Shown piece after piece: positions 45,660 through 54,099 of a stretch of 64,000 nucleotides of DNA. Below the pieces are notes generated by a model. The model made no database searches. It saw nothing but the letters and a program-made list of their open reading frames with translations, and was not told the DNA's origin. The translations under genes and the position numbers were made by a program. Position 1 is the stretch's first letter. Every line of letters begins with the position of its first letter. The DNA comes from JAMOBE01 sp039908285 (GTDB taxonomy: Bacteria; Pseudomonadota; Alphaproteobacteria; Rhodospirillales; Rhodospirillaceae). The stretch spans positions 15,655-79,654 of the forward strand of contig JAMOBE010000005.1 in NCBI GenBank assembly GCA_039908285.1. Direction: 5' to 3'.

Positions 45660-47615
45660 ATGGGGACGTTTCGCAGTATGGCACTGGCCGCCGCGGTTGG
45701 CCTATCAGTGGTCACGGCCGTGGTACCAAGCCGCGCAGCGGGTGACATACCGTGGAAGGACACGACATTCGAGCACTCGGGCGACGCCGATGTCAAGGAC
45801 GTGCTGCGACTCCTGCTGCGGGCCAACGGCCAGCAGGTGATCTTCAAGCCCGGCGTCAAGGGAACCGTGTCGGCGCGCATCGAGAACATGCCCCTGCGGG
45901 CCGCGTTCACCATGCTGATCACCGAGACCGGCCTTGAATACGCCTACGACTCCGCCACCAACATGGTGACCATCTCGGCCGTGGGCAAGACGGACCAGGT
46001 GGCGCAGGACTTCATCAACCTGGGAATGGTCGAGCCTGATGCGCTCATGGGAGCCGTCAGGGAATTCGGACTTGGCGGTAACATCAAGATCAACCGGGCC
46101 ACCAACACGGCCCTGGTCAAGGGGGCGCCGGAGCAGGTGAAGCTGCTCAAGGACCTGATCACCGACATGGCGAACAACGCCAAGTCGGTCCACGAGTCGC
46201 GCACCTCGGGGTCCAGTGCGAGCAGCAAGGCGTCGCAGGATGCCTCCGCCGCCGCCCGCGCCGCCGCCGAGGCCGCCGTCGCCGAGCAGAAGGCCCAGGC
46301 CGAGAAGGTCATGCTGGAGGGGCTTTTGAACCAGGAGGTCAGGATCATCCCGCTGACCTACGCCAACGTCGGCTCCAGCACCAAGAAGTTCTATGACCAG
46401 TCGGTGACCGTTCCCGGCATCGAGGAGACCATCAACAAGCTGCTCGGCGATTTCGACAGCATGGCCAAGAACCTGCCGAAGGACCAGGCGGAGAAGCTCA
46501 AGGAAATGGCCGCGCCACTCAACCTGGCCCGCCCGGTGCTGTCGGTGGACACGCGGACCAACTCGGTGATCGTGCGCGGCACCCACGAGGCGGTTGAGGA
46601 AGTGGCCAAGCTGGTCAAGGAACTTGACAAGCCGGTGCCCCTGATCGAGATCGAGGTCATCATCGTCAAGGCCGAGGAAGGCATCAGCGATCAGTTGGGC
46701 GTCAACTGGTCCACCGGCGGACGGTTTGCGGACTCGGGCAATCGCTCGGGCGGCATCAACACCGGCATCGCCACGGCGAACCTGTTCAATCCCAATGTTC
46801 AGCAGAGACAAGAAACCGTTGCGGGAACAGGTGGGTCACCCGCCTCCACCAGTGTTGGGGTGACGCAGGACGCGGCGCCGCTGGTGCGGGCGTTGTCGCT
46901 GCTGCCGGGACTGGGGGCATCCGACTCGGTGCTGGCCGGCTTCGTGATGAAGAGCAGCAAGATGGTTCTGCAAGCCCAGCTGCGGGCTTTCGAGGCCGAC
47001 AACCGGGCGCAGACCATCGCCTCGCCCCGTGTCGTCACCATGAACAACAGCGCCGCCAAGATGAGCAAGCGGGACAGCCGCTACATCCCAATCCAGGGCG
47101 CCTCCGGATCCGCTGGGACCATCAAGGAAATCGACGCCGGCGTCATCCTGGACATCCTGCCGTCGGTGATCGCCCGCGAGAATTCGGCGGACACGCCGCT
47201 GGTCCGTCTCAACATCACCGCCAGCAACACGGTGCCCAACGTCGCGGCTGGCGCCTCCAGCGTGTCGGTCAACGGCAACGTGGTCACCACCGAGGTGATG
47301 ATCCCGAACGAGACCACCTTCGTTCTTGGCGGTCTCCTGGACGACTTCCGCTCGAAGACCTCGTCGGGCATTCCGGGGCTGCGCAACATTCCGGTGCTCG
47401 GGTTCCTGTTCGGTCAGGAGGCCGACTCCAACAATCTCTCGGAGACCATCTTCTTCATCACGCCGAAGGTGGTGTGGCCGAACGAGATCGCCCCGGCCGA
47501 CATCGCCACCCGCAACTACATGAAGCAGCGCCAGGCCAGCCTGTCGGAAACCGGCAAGATGCTGCAGAAGACGGCGACGTCGCTGGGCAAGCCCAACATC
47601 CATCACGATGAGTAG
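45660..47615 (+). CDS. Outer membrane secretin (PilQ/GspD/MshL-like)
   Basis: A 651-residue protein with a signal peptide at 1-27. An STN/N0-like domain follows ('ADVKDVLRLLLRANGQQVIF'), then N domains, an Ala-rich coiled-coil insertion near 180-220, and the secretin core ending with 'IPGLRNIPVLGFLFG' and 'LSETIFFITPKVV'. It forms the outer membrane channel for pilus or secreted protein. The coiled-coil insertion is not usual. A hairpin follows the stop. Confidence 0.9.
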   Translation: MGTFRSMALAAAVGLSVVTAVVPSRAAGDIPWKDTTFEHSGDADVKDVLRLLLRANGQQVIFKPGVKGTVSARIENMPLRAAFTMLITETGLEYAYDSATNMVTISAVGKTDQVAQDFINLGMVEPDALMGAVREFGLGGNIKINRATNTALVKGAPEQVKLLKDLITDMANNAKSVHESRTSGSSASSKASQDASAAARAAAEAAVAEQKAQAEKVMLEGLLNQEVRIIPLTYANVGSSTKKFYDQSVTVPGIEETINKLLGDFDSMAKNLPKDQAEKLKEMAAPLNLARPVLSVDTRTNSVIVRGTHEAVEEVAKLVKELDKPVPLIEIEVIIVKAEEGISDQLGVNWSTGGRFADSGNRSGGINTGIATANLFNPNVQQRQETVAGTGGSPASTSVGVTQDAAPLVRALSLLPGLGASDSVLAGFVMKSSKMVLQAQLRAFEADNRAQTIASPRVVTMNNSAAKMSKRDSRYIPIQGASGSAGTIKEIDAGVILDILPSVIARENSADTPLVRLNITASNTVPNVAAGASSVSVNGNVVTTEVMIPNETTFVLGGLLDDFRSKTSSGIPGLRNIPVLGFLFGQEADSNNLSETIFFITPKVVWPNEIAPADIATRNYMKQRQASLSETGKMLQKTATSLGKPNIHHDE

Positions 47616-47640
47616 GCTGAGAGGCTGACCTAAATACTTA

Positions 47641-47668
47641 CCCGCATCTCCCATTTGGGGGATGCGGG
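47641..47668 (+). terminator. Strong hairpin after the secretin gene
   Basis: CCCGCATCTCCC pairs with GGGGGATGCGGG around ATTT (12 bp with one G-U). There is no T tract, so it may attenuate transcription or protect the mRNA end rather than fully terminate. Confidence 0.4.
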
Positions 47669-47718
47669 GAATGGGTGGCGGTGGTACCGTTCATCTTCGA
47701 TCGGAAGGGGGACGTCCG

Positions 47719-48150
47719 GTGATCAAAGAGCGTGTGATGGCGATCAATATCACGCTGGGCAGCCTGGCCCTGGTGGGGGGGGGGCTCTATCCCTTCGCCC
47801 ACGAGGCCATGAGCCGCAACAGCGCCACCATCGGCGCCGAGATGCTGGTGAACGAGGTGGTCAAGCGGCAGCGAGCCGCCAACGCCGACAAAGCCACGGA
47901 CAAGATCACCTATGTGTACTTTCCGTCGACCGAGCCCGGGCGTGGCGTCGGGCTGAGTACCCTTGGCGTGTCGAGTCCCACCGGCGACTACACGGTGGAG
48001 GCCTTTCGCGACAAGGAGGCCGTCCTCGTGGTCCGCGCCTATTCAAAGCCGGAGGCCATCCGCAAGGGTGACGTGGCGGCGGTGATGTACGAGCATCGCA
48101 TCAAGATCGCCGGTGAGGATGGCACGGGCCGGTGGGTGGTGGCGCCATGA
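47719..48150 (+). CDS. Unknown small protein with N-terminal hydrophobic helix
   Basis: About 143 residues from GTG 47719; ATG 47737 is an alternative. Residues about 7-27 form one hydrophobic segment with no clear cleavage site, followed by an amphipathic stretch 'GAEMLVNEVVKRQRAAN', a layout like a pilin helix but without the Gly-Phe-Glu5 signature. No family recognised. It overlaps the next lipoprotein gene (ATGA) and lies directly after the secretin, so is probably part of the machine. Confidence 0.6.
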   Translation: MIKERVMAINITLGSLALVGGGLYPFAHEAMSRNSATIGAEMLVNEVVKRQRAANADKATDKITYVYFPSTEPGRGVGLSTLGVSSPTGDYTVEAFRDKEAVLVVRAYSKPEAIRKGDVAAVMYEHRIKIAGEDGTGRWVVAP

Positions 48151-48788
48151 GGCGAGGTGTCGCCCTTCTGGTCCTGCTGGTCGTTCCCGCCTGCACCACG
48201 CCAGCGGACCCAGAGGCGCCGAGGGCTCCCGAGGTGGTGGTCGGACCGGCGCTGCCGGCACCGCCGATGCCCGAGACCCTGACGCCGCCCCAGTGGCGGG
48301 TGGGGGATCGCTGGGATTACAGCGATGAGTATTCCATTACCGTGTCCGAGGTCCTGGCCGACGGGGCGACCCGCTTCCGCCTCACCGATGGGCGGGAGCA
48401 GTGGATGCTGCGCCGGGCCTTCTTCGTCGACTCGAGCCTCATCGACGGCGTGACCCGCACCGTCATCTTTCGCACCGGGAACCCGATGCAGCTATTCTCC
48501 GTGCCGACGGGAACCCCGGTCACCTACATGCGCGAGACCCTGCGCAATGGCGAGACCCTGCGCCACGGCGAGTCATGGGTGGTGGAGGGCCGCGAAACCG
48601 TCACCGTTCCCGCCGGCACCTTCGACTGCTGGATCGTGGTCGGACGGATCAGCGGCCTCACAAGCCGCTACCAGGGGTATGAGCGTTGGTGGTATAGTCC
48701 CGTGGCGCGAAACTATGTCCGTTTGGAGTTCAAGTATGGCGACAGCACGGAGTCGTCGCGCGTGCTCCTTTCGTACCATTTGCAGTGA
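48147..48788 (+). CDS. Lipoprotein of the pilus/secretion cluster
   Basis: A 213-residue lipoprotein: leader 1-15, lipobox VPAC with Cys16. A Pro-rich segment precedes a beta-rich domain with 'YERWWYSPVARNYVRLEFKY', reminiscent of DUF3108-type folds (weak). A pilotin or secretin-associated role is possible from position. Start ATG 48147 overlaps the upstream stop. Confidence 0.7.
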   Translation: MRRGVALLVLLVVPACTTPADPEAPRAPEVVVGPALPAPPMPETLTPPQWRVGDRWDYSDEYSITVSEVLADGATRFRLTDGREQWMLRRAFFVDSSLIDGVTRTVIFRTGNPMQLFSVPTGTPVTYMRETLRNGETLRHGESWVVEGRETVTVPAGTFDCWIVVGRISGLTSRYQGYERWWYSPVARNYVRLEFKYGDSTESSRVLLSYHLQ

Positions 48789-48809
48789 GGGGGCCGGTAA
48801 TATAAAAAG

Positions 48810-49024
48810 CCCTCTCCCCCCCCTTCAGGGGGGAGAGGGTTGGGTGAGGGGGGGGAGAGGCCCCAAGGACCTTGCCGGTTGCCCCACCCCCACCCAAACC
48901 CTCCCCCATCGAGGGGGAGGGCTTAAGTTTGCTCCCCCATCGAGGGGGAGGGCTTAAGTTTGCTCCCCCATCGAGGGGGAGGGCTTAAGTTTGCTCCCCC
49001 ATCGAGGGGGAGGGCTTAAGCTTG
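48810..49024. repeat. Composite dispersed repeat with four 31-bp minisatellite units
   Basis: 48810-48925 is an inverted, hybrid copy of the GC-rich element (left hairpin CCCTCTCCCCCCCCTTCAGG, right hairpin CCCTCCCCCATCGAGGGGGA). From 48901 a 31-bp unit CTCCCCCATCGAGGGGGAGG and 11 more bases is repeated four times, the last with one change. It fills the gap upstream of the fourth prepilin gene. Confidence 0.88.
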
Positions 49025-49081
49025 CTGAAGAATAGACGTTCGTTTTTTTCATATGCTCCGCCAATGAACAGGAGAAACGCG

Positions 49082-49741
49082 ATGACGAAACTCACCACCG
49101 CCCCCAAGGTCACGACGGGCGCCACGCGAAATGATCGGCGGCGGCGCGGCTTCACCCTCATCGAGCTGATGGTCGTGGTCACCATCATCGGCATCCTCGC
49201 CGCCATCGGTATCCCGAAGCTGGGTCGGTTCATCCGCACCGCCCAGACGGCCGAGGCGGTCGACTTTGCCTCCAAGATCAGTCGGGGTATTAGTGGATAT
49301 GTGTCGCAGCACCCCAGCATGAAAGATGCTGATCTTCAGTCAGCCACGTCAATCGGTACATATAATTGTTCTGGACCCGCTACATCTACTACAGTCACCG
49401 CAACGGTGTGTGCATCCACTGTTTCGATCACGACAGCAATACCAACGATTGAACACCCAGCCACTTTGATGTGGAAGTTCCTTGTTCATGCAAAAATGAA
49501 TGATACTACTGGAGCACTAGAGTCTTGCGTTGCGGCATATAAGCTGAAAGCAAATGGCGATGAGGAAACCACGTCAGGTCCAATTTTCTTCTCCAGCCAA
49601 ACTAGTACCTCGAATCTTTGGGAAGGAAATGTCTTCCGCGGCAGGTATCTTGATAGCGCAATTACATTTACTGCGGCGGGTGCATGTTCTGCTGCCGGCA
49701 CATTCAGCACTGCTCCTACTGCAATCACGAGTGGAACCTGA
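49082..49741 (+). CDS. Type IV prepilin-like protein
   Basis: A 219-residue prepilin with a long leader cleaved after Gly23 in 'RRRRG/FTLIELMVVV' and Glu5. AGGAG lies 7 bp before ATG 49082; ATG 49064 is an alternative. The helix and early body are GC-rich, but from about 49316 the gene drops to under half GC by count on two lines, unlike its neighbours. It is the only prepilin on the plus strand, close to the ATPase genes, and could be the major subunit. Confidence 0.85.
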   Translation: MTKLTTAPKVTTGATRNDRRRRGFTLIELMVVVTIIGILAAIGIPKLGRFIRTAQTAEAVDFASKISRGISGYVSQHPSMKDADLQSATSIGTYNCSGPATSTTVTATVCASTVSITTAIPTIEHPATLMWKFLVHAKMNDTTGALESCVAAYKLKANGDEETTSGPIFFSSQTSTSNLWEGNVFRGRYLDSAITFTAAGACSAAGTFSTAPTAITSGT

Positions 49742-49788
49742 TGCTGCGAGACCAACGAAAAACTGACCCAGCATAAAGGTGCCCACAG

Positions 49789-51357
49789 ATGGCCAGATAC
49801 ACGGATTGGCGGGAGATCGGGAGCGGGGGGCATGCGAATGTCTACCGCGTACTGGATACCCGTCTGGGCCGGGACATGGCCATCAAGATGCTGAACGCCC
49901 AGGCATCGCGGAACGACGCCCTGATATCCGGGCTGCGTGACGAGGTGCTGATCTCCCATGACCTGCGCCACCATCGCATCTGCGCCATCCATGACCTGTA
50001 CGAGGGGGTGGATGGCGTCAGCGGCGAGCACGGGGTCGGCATCGTCATGGACCTGATCGAGGGGTTTGATGCCAAGAAGTGGATCAGGGACAACCGGGGC
50101 GACCTGACGGCCACCGCGGAGAAGCGGCTCACGTTCCTCCGTCACGTCACCGAGGCGCTGGACTTCGCCCATGACAGGACCAAGAACGGCAAGATCGTCC
50201 TGGTCCACCGCGACCTGAAGCCGGCCAACGTGTTCCTGTTCGGTGGCGACATCACCGACCCGGTGATCATGGACTTCGGCATCTCCATCATCGGTGGCGA
50301 GTCGGGGGCAGCCAACGTCGGCGGCACCCCATCCTACATGGCGCCCGAGCAGTTCGAGGCTCCGGCCCAGGTGGACGCGCGCTCCGACCTGTTCGCGCTC
50401 GGGGTGATGGCCTACGAGCTATTCACCGACCAGCTTCCGCCCACCTCCCTCCGGGACATCATCCGCACCCGCAAGCCGCCCCGCCCCAGGGTGGAGGAGA
50501 TCCCGCCGCCCAGTACGTTCTGCCCCGTGCTGCCGCCCGAGGTGGACATGGTGATCCTGGCCCTGATGGCCTATGAGCAGGCGGCCCGCCCGGCGTCCGC
50601 CGCCGAGGTGCTGAAGGTCCTCAAGGCCGCCCGGCTGGTCACGCCCCGCGTGCCGAGCGTGATGCGCGACCACGTGTCGGAGCGGGTGCAGGTGGAGGGG
50701 GGCACCTATTACATGGGGTCGGAGGCCTCCTCGCCCATGGCCAACGAAAAGCCCTATCGGCGCCTGAAACTGTCGCCTTTCCTCATCGACGCCCATCCGG
50801 TGACCAACGCCGCCTTTCGCGACTTCGCCCGCACCGCCGGCCGGCGTCCGCAGCCCATGTCCGACGATCCGGTCTTCGGCCGTGATGACCACCCGGTGGT
50901 CGGCGTAACGTGGGAGGACGCCCGCGACTACGCGGCGTGGGTCAGCGGCCGTCTGCCCACCGAGGCCGAGTGGGAGTGCGCCGCCCGCGGCGGACAGCGC
51001 TTTGCCCTCTATCCCTGGGGGGCGGAACCACCCACCACCACCCGGGCCAACATCGACATGACCCGCCAGGCCACCTCCCCGGTCATGGCCTTTCCCGATG
51101 GCCGCAATCCGCTTGGGTTGTTCGACATGTGCGGCAATGTCTGGGAGTGGTGCTTCGACTCGTTCGACCAGGACTGGTACGGAAAATTGCGCCACGACGA
51201 CCGCAATCCACGCAACGATGTGCTGGGGGCTCCCCGCTGTCTGCGTGGTGGAAGCTTCGAGGCGGTTGCAGACTCCGGCCGCTGCGCCTTCCGTTCGTTC
51301 GCCGCTCCGTCGGAGCGACGCCGTGACGTGGGCTTTCGCGTCGTTTACGATCTTTGA
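49789..51357 (+). CDS. Ser/Thr kinase fused to FGE-sulfatase-like domain
   Basis: A 522-residue cytoplasmic protein. The kinase domain (about 1-280) has glycine loop GSGGHA, 'MAIKML', 'VHRDLKPANVF' and 'MDFGIS', so should be active. The C-terminal domain (about 300-520) is formylglycine-generating-enzyme-like: 'GGTYYMGSEAS', 'HPVTNAAFRDF', 'RLPTEAEWECAARGG', 'GNVWEWCFDSF' and 'RGGSF...CAFRS'. No Cys lies between RGGSF and CAFRS, where FGE has its catalytic pair, so the domain is probably a binding module. Located directly before the FHA-ATPase gene (15 bp). Confidence 0.9.
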   Translation: MARYTDWREIGSGGHANVYRVLDTRLGRDMAIKMLNAQASRNDALISGLRDEVLISHDLRHHRICAIHDLYEGVDGVSGEHGVGIVMDLIEGFDAKKWIRDNRGDLTATAEKRLTFLRHVTEALDFAHDRTKNGKIVLVHRDLKPANVFLFGGDITDPVIMDFGISIIGGESGAANVGGTPSYMAPEQFEAPAQVDARSDLFALGVMAYELFTDQLPPTSLRDIIRTRKPPRPRVEEIPPPSTFCPVLPPEVDMVILALMAYEQAARPASAAEVLKVLKAARLVTPRVPSVMRDHVSERVQVEGGTYYMGSEASSPMANEKPYRRLKLSPFLIDAHPVTNAAFRDFARTAGRRPQPMSDDPVFGRDDHPVVGVTWEDARDYAAWVSGRLPTEAEWECAARGGQRFALYPWGAEPPTTTRANIDMTRQATSPVMAFPDGRNPLGLFDMCGNVWEWCFDSFDQDWYGKLRHDDRNPRNDVLGAPRCLRGGSFEAVADSGRCAFRSFAAPSERRRDVGFRVVYDL

Positions 51358-51372
51358 CCGCGAGGACATCCG

Positions 51373-54099
51373 ATGCCCGCCCGCCACGAACTCCTCCTGT
51401 CCATCCACGCCGCCGGATCGGTGTCCTATGAGCTGGTGACGACGCCCAGCGTGAACACCTATCTGATCGGCCGCAGACGCAACGAGGACAAGGGCACCCT
51501 GCCCATCGTCATCGATGACACGCGGTCCTCGCGGCGCCACTGCCAGATCCTCTGGGACGACAGCCGAGGCTGGCTGGCCGACGACCTCAACAGCACCAAC
51601 GGGACCCAGCTCGATGGCGTGGAGCTGCACTCTCGCACTCCGCTCAAGGATGGATCGCGGATCCTGATCGGCACGACCCGCATCGACGTGACCTATCAGG
51701 AGGCCTCTGATCCCGCCGCCACCGTGGTTCCGGCAGCCGCCCCTGCGCCGTCCGCACCCATGCCAGCCAGTCCGTTCAGCGAGGACGTAACCTTCGTCGC
51801 CGACGCGACGATGGTTGCCGACGCGACGATGGTCGCCGACGCGACGATGGTCGCCGACGCGACGATGGTTGCCGACGCGACGATGGTTGCCGACGCGACG
51901 ATGGTTGCCGACGCGACGATGGTTGCCGACGCGACGATGGTTGCCGACGCGACGATGGTCGAAGGCGCGACGATGGTCGAAGGCGCGACGCTCGTTCAAG
52001 AAAAGGGTGAACCGCCAGGTGATGGCGTGACGCTGGTTGGATTTGCGGCGACCTTGGTCGCTGAGCGCCCCTCCCAGGTCAAGGAAACCAAGGCTCCGCT
52101 GGTTGACGAGGGGGAGACCCTGGTCAAGGTCCTGGAGCGGCCCCGTGCGGCCCCCGAGCCCACCACCACAGCCGGGCATTCCACCAGAGTCGATGCGGAC
52201 GCCGGTACTCTCGTGGCGACGAAGGCTCCTCCCCCTCCCCCGCCGGCGAAATCCGGGCACACGGCCACCGCGGCCACCATGGTCAAAGCCGCGACGAAAT
52301 CGTCCGATGATACGTTGCAGGGAAAAAAGGCGTCCCCAACCCACTCCGGCAGCGATATTGCCGTGCCGGAACTGCTGCGGGAGGTGGTTGATGGCAATCT
52401 GATCGACGTCCACAAGGTCAAGCCGCTGGTGGATGCCGCGCATCACTCGGGCACCACCCTCTTTCGTGCCCTTGTCGACGATCCGGGGATCCGCTTCAGG
52501 AATGAGATCTTCGATCTGGTGGCGAAAAAGACCGGTATTCCCTTCATCAAGACGGAAGCCGAACTGCGCGATCGCATTCAGCCCGCCTCGTGGCTGGCGA
52601 TGGATGTGGCGCAGTCCCTCGGCGTGCTGCCCATGGTCTCGGACGATCCGACCGTGGTCCGCTATGCCTGTGTCGATCCCTTCGACGTCGTCATCAAGGA
52701 CTGGGTTCTGGGACGGGCGCGTCGCGAATTCGCGGAGGTCCAGCAGGCAGAGCCGGTGCTGATCCTGGCCGAGGCGCTTGGCGCCTCCATCGTGCGTCTG
52801 AAGGCCCTGGAGGAAAAGGAGAACGAGGACGACATCGGCGTCGCCGTGGACATCAGCCTTTCGCCGGAGGAGGAGCGGCAGGTCGCCTCGGAGTTGCAGA
52901 ATCGGGACGTGCCGCAGATCGTCAACTTCTTCATCCACCGGGCCTACTCCCAGGGTGCCTCCGACATTCACGTGGAACCCACCGAGACGGCGTTGCTGGT
53001 GCGCAACCGGGTGGATGGCATCCTCCACGATGACTCGTCCCTGCCCATGGAGTTGCAGCCCGAGGTGTGCTCGCGCATCAAGATCATGTCTGGCATGGAC
53101 GTCGCCGAGAAGCGCCGGCCCCAGGATGGGCGCATCAGCGCCGTGGTGCGCGGCAGTCCGCTCGACGTGCGCGTCTCCACCTATCCCACCGTCTACGGCG
53201 AAAAGGTGGTGATGCGTCTGCTCGACAAGAATGCGTTGCGGCCCTCGACACAGACCCTCGGCCTGATGCCGAAGGACCTGCGCCTGCTGACGGACAAGCT
53301 CAATGCCCCCTTTGGTCTGATCATGATCAGCGGCCCCACCGGGTCGGGCAAGACGACGACGCTGTATTCGTGCCTCGGCAGTATCGACAAGAAATCGAAG
53401 AACGTGCTGACCGTCGAGGATCCGGTGGAGTACCGTCTGGCCGGCGTCCACCAGATGCAGGTCAATGACAAGATCGGCCTGACGTTCGCCTCCGGCTTGC
53501 GCACCATCCTGCGTCAGGATCCCGACGTGATCATGGTGGGCGAGTGCCGCGACGAGGAGACGGCGGGCATGGCCATTCAGGCCGCGCTGACCGGACACAT
53601 CGTGTTCTCGACCATCCACACCAACGACTCGATCGGCGTGGTCACCCGGCTTCTGGACATGGGCATCGACGCCTTCCTGGTGGCCAACGCCATCTCCCTC
53701 GCCATCGCCCAGCGCCTGGTCCGTCGGATCTGCAAACGCTGTCATAACGAGGTCTCCGGTCGGCGGATCGTGGAAGACCTGCACGCCGACGGCATTTCCG
53801 ACGAGCGGTTGCGGAAGCTTGAGATCGACATCGACCCGGAGATCAACTACGTGCGCGGCGTCGGCTGCCTGCACTGCCGCAATACCGGATACCAGGGCCG
53901 TCAGCCGGTGTTCGAGATGTTTGAAATGACCGGTGCCGCCCGGGCGCTGGTGACGTCATCCACCTTCAATTCCGACGATCTGCGGAAATTGGCGCGTGAG
54001 AACGGCATGATGACTCTGATCGAGCACGGGCTCCGCCTGGTGGAAGAGGGGATCACCACCCACGAAGAGGTGATCCGCGTACTGGGTGAGACCGCCTGA
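51373..54099 (+). CDS. FHA domain fused to GspE/PilB-type assembly ATPase
   Basis: A 908-residue protein. The N-terminal FHA domain (about 1-100) has 'SRRHCQILWD' and 'DLNSTNGTQLDG'. Residues about 142-205 are nine VADATM units then VEGATM and VEGATL, followed by more Thr sites (ATLVAERP, GETLV). An MshEN-like region (about 330-490) leads to the ATPase: Walker A 'GPTGSGKTTTLYS' near 654, Asp box 'EDPVEYR', Walker B 'DVIMVGECRDEETA' near 717, and a four-Cys zinc knuckle CKRC/CLHC. It powers pilus or pseudopilus extension. FHA fusion and phosphosite-like repeats suggest direct control by the kinases. Start ATG 51373 follows the kinase stop by 15 bp. Confidence 0.92.
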   Translation: MPARHELLLSIHAAGSVSYELVTTPSVNTYLIGRRRNEDKGTLPIVIDDTRSSRRHCQILWDDSRGWLADDLNSTNGTQLDGVELHSRTPLKDGSRILIGTTRIDVTYQEASDPAATVVPAAAPAPSAPMPASPFSEDVTFVADATMVADATMVADATMVADATMVADATMVADATMVADATMVADATMVADATMVEGATMVEGATLVQEKGEPPGDGVTLVGFAATLVAERPSQVKETKAPLVDEGETLVKVLERPRAAPEPTTTAGHSTRVDADAGTLVATKAPPPPPPAKSGHTATAATMVKAATKSSDDTLQGKKASPTHSGSDIAVPELLREVVDGNLIDVHKVKPLVDAAHHSGTTLFRALVDDPGIRFRNEIFDLVAKKTGIPFIKTEAELRDRIQPASWLAMDVAQSLGVLPMVSDDPTVVRYACVDPFDVVIKDWVLGRARREFAEVQQAEPVLILAEALGASIVRLKALEEKENEDDIGVAVDISLSPEEERQVASELQNRDVPQIVNFFIHRAYSQGASDIHVEPTETALLVRNRVDGILHDDSSLPMELQPEVCSRIKIMSGMDVAEKRRPQDGRISAVVRGSPLDVRVSTYPTVYGEKVVMRLLDKNALRPSTQTLGLMPKDLRLLTDKLNAPFGLIMISGPTGSGKTTTLYSCLGSIDKKSKNVLTVEDPVEYRLAGVHQMQVNDKIGLTFASGLRTILRQDPDVIMVGECRDEETAGMAIQAALTGHIVFSTIHTNDSIGVVTRLLDMGIDAFLVANAISLAIAQRLVRRICKRCHNEVSGRRIVEDLHADGISDERLRKLEIDIDPEINYVRGVGCLHCRNTGYQGRQPVFEMFEMTGAARALVTSSTFNSDDLRKLARENGMMTLIEHGLRLVEEGITTHEEVIRVLGETA
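51799..51990 (+). repeat. 18-bp tandem repeats encoding VADATM
   Basis: Nine 18-bp units GCCGACGCGACGATGGTT (last base T or C) are followed by two diverged units encoding EGATM and EGATL. All keep the frame. Confidence 0.93.

Noticed and set aside
50419..53874. Minus-strand frame of about 1151 codons opposite the FHA-ATPase and kinase-FGE genes
   Set aside because: It is a shadow: its 'HRRVGN' repeats are the antisense of the VADATM repeat and no domain is recognisable.
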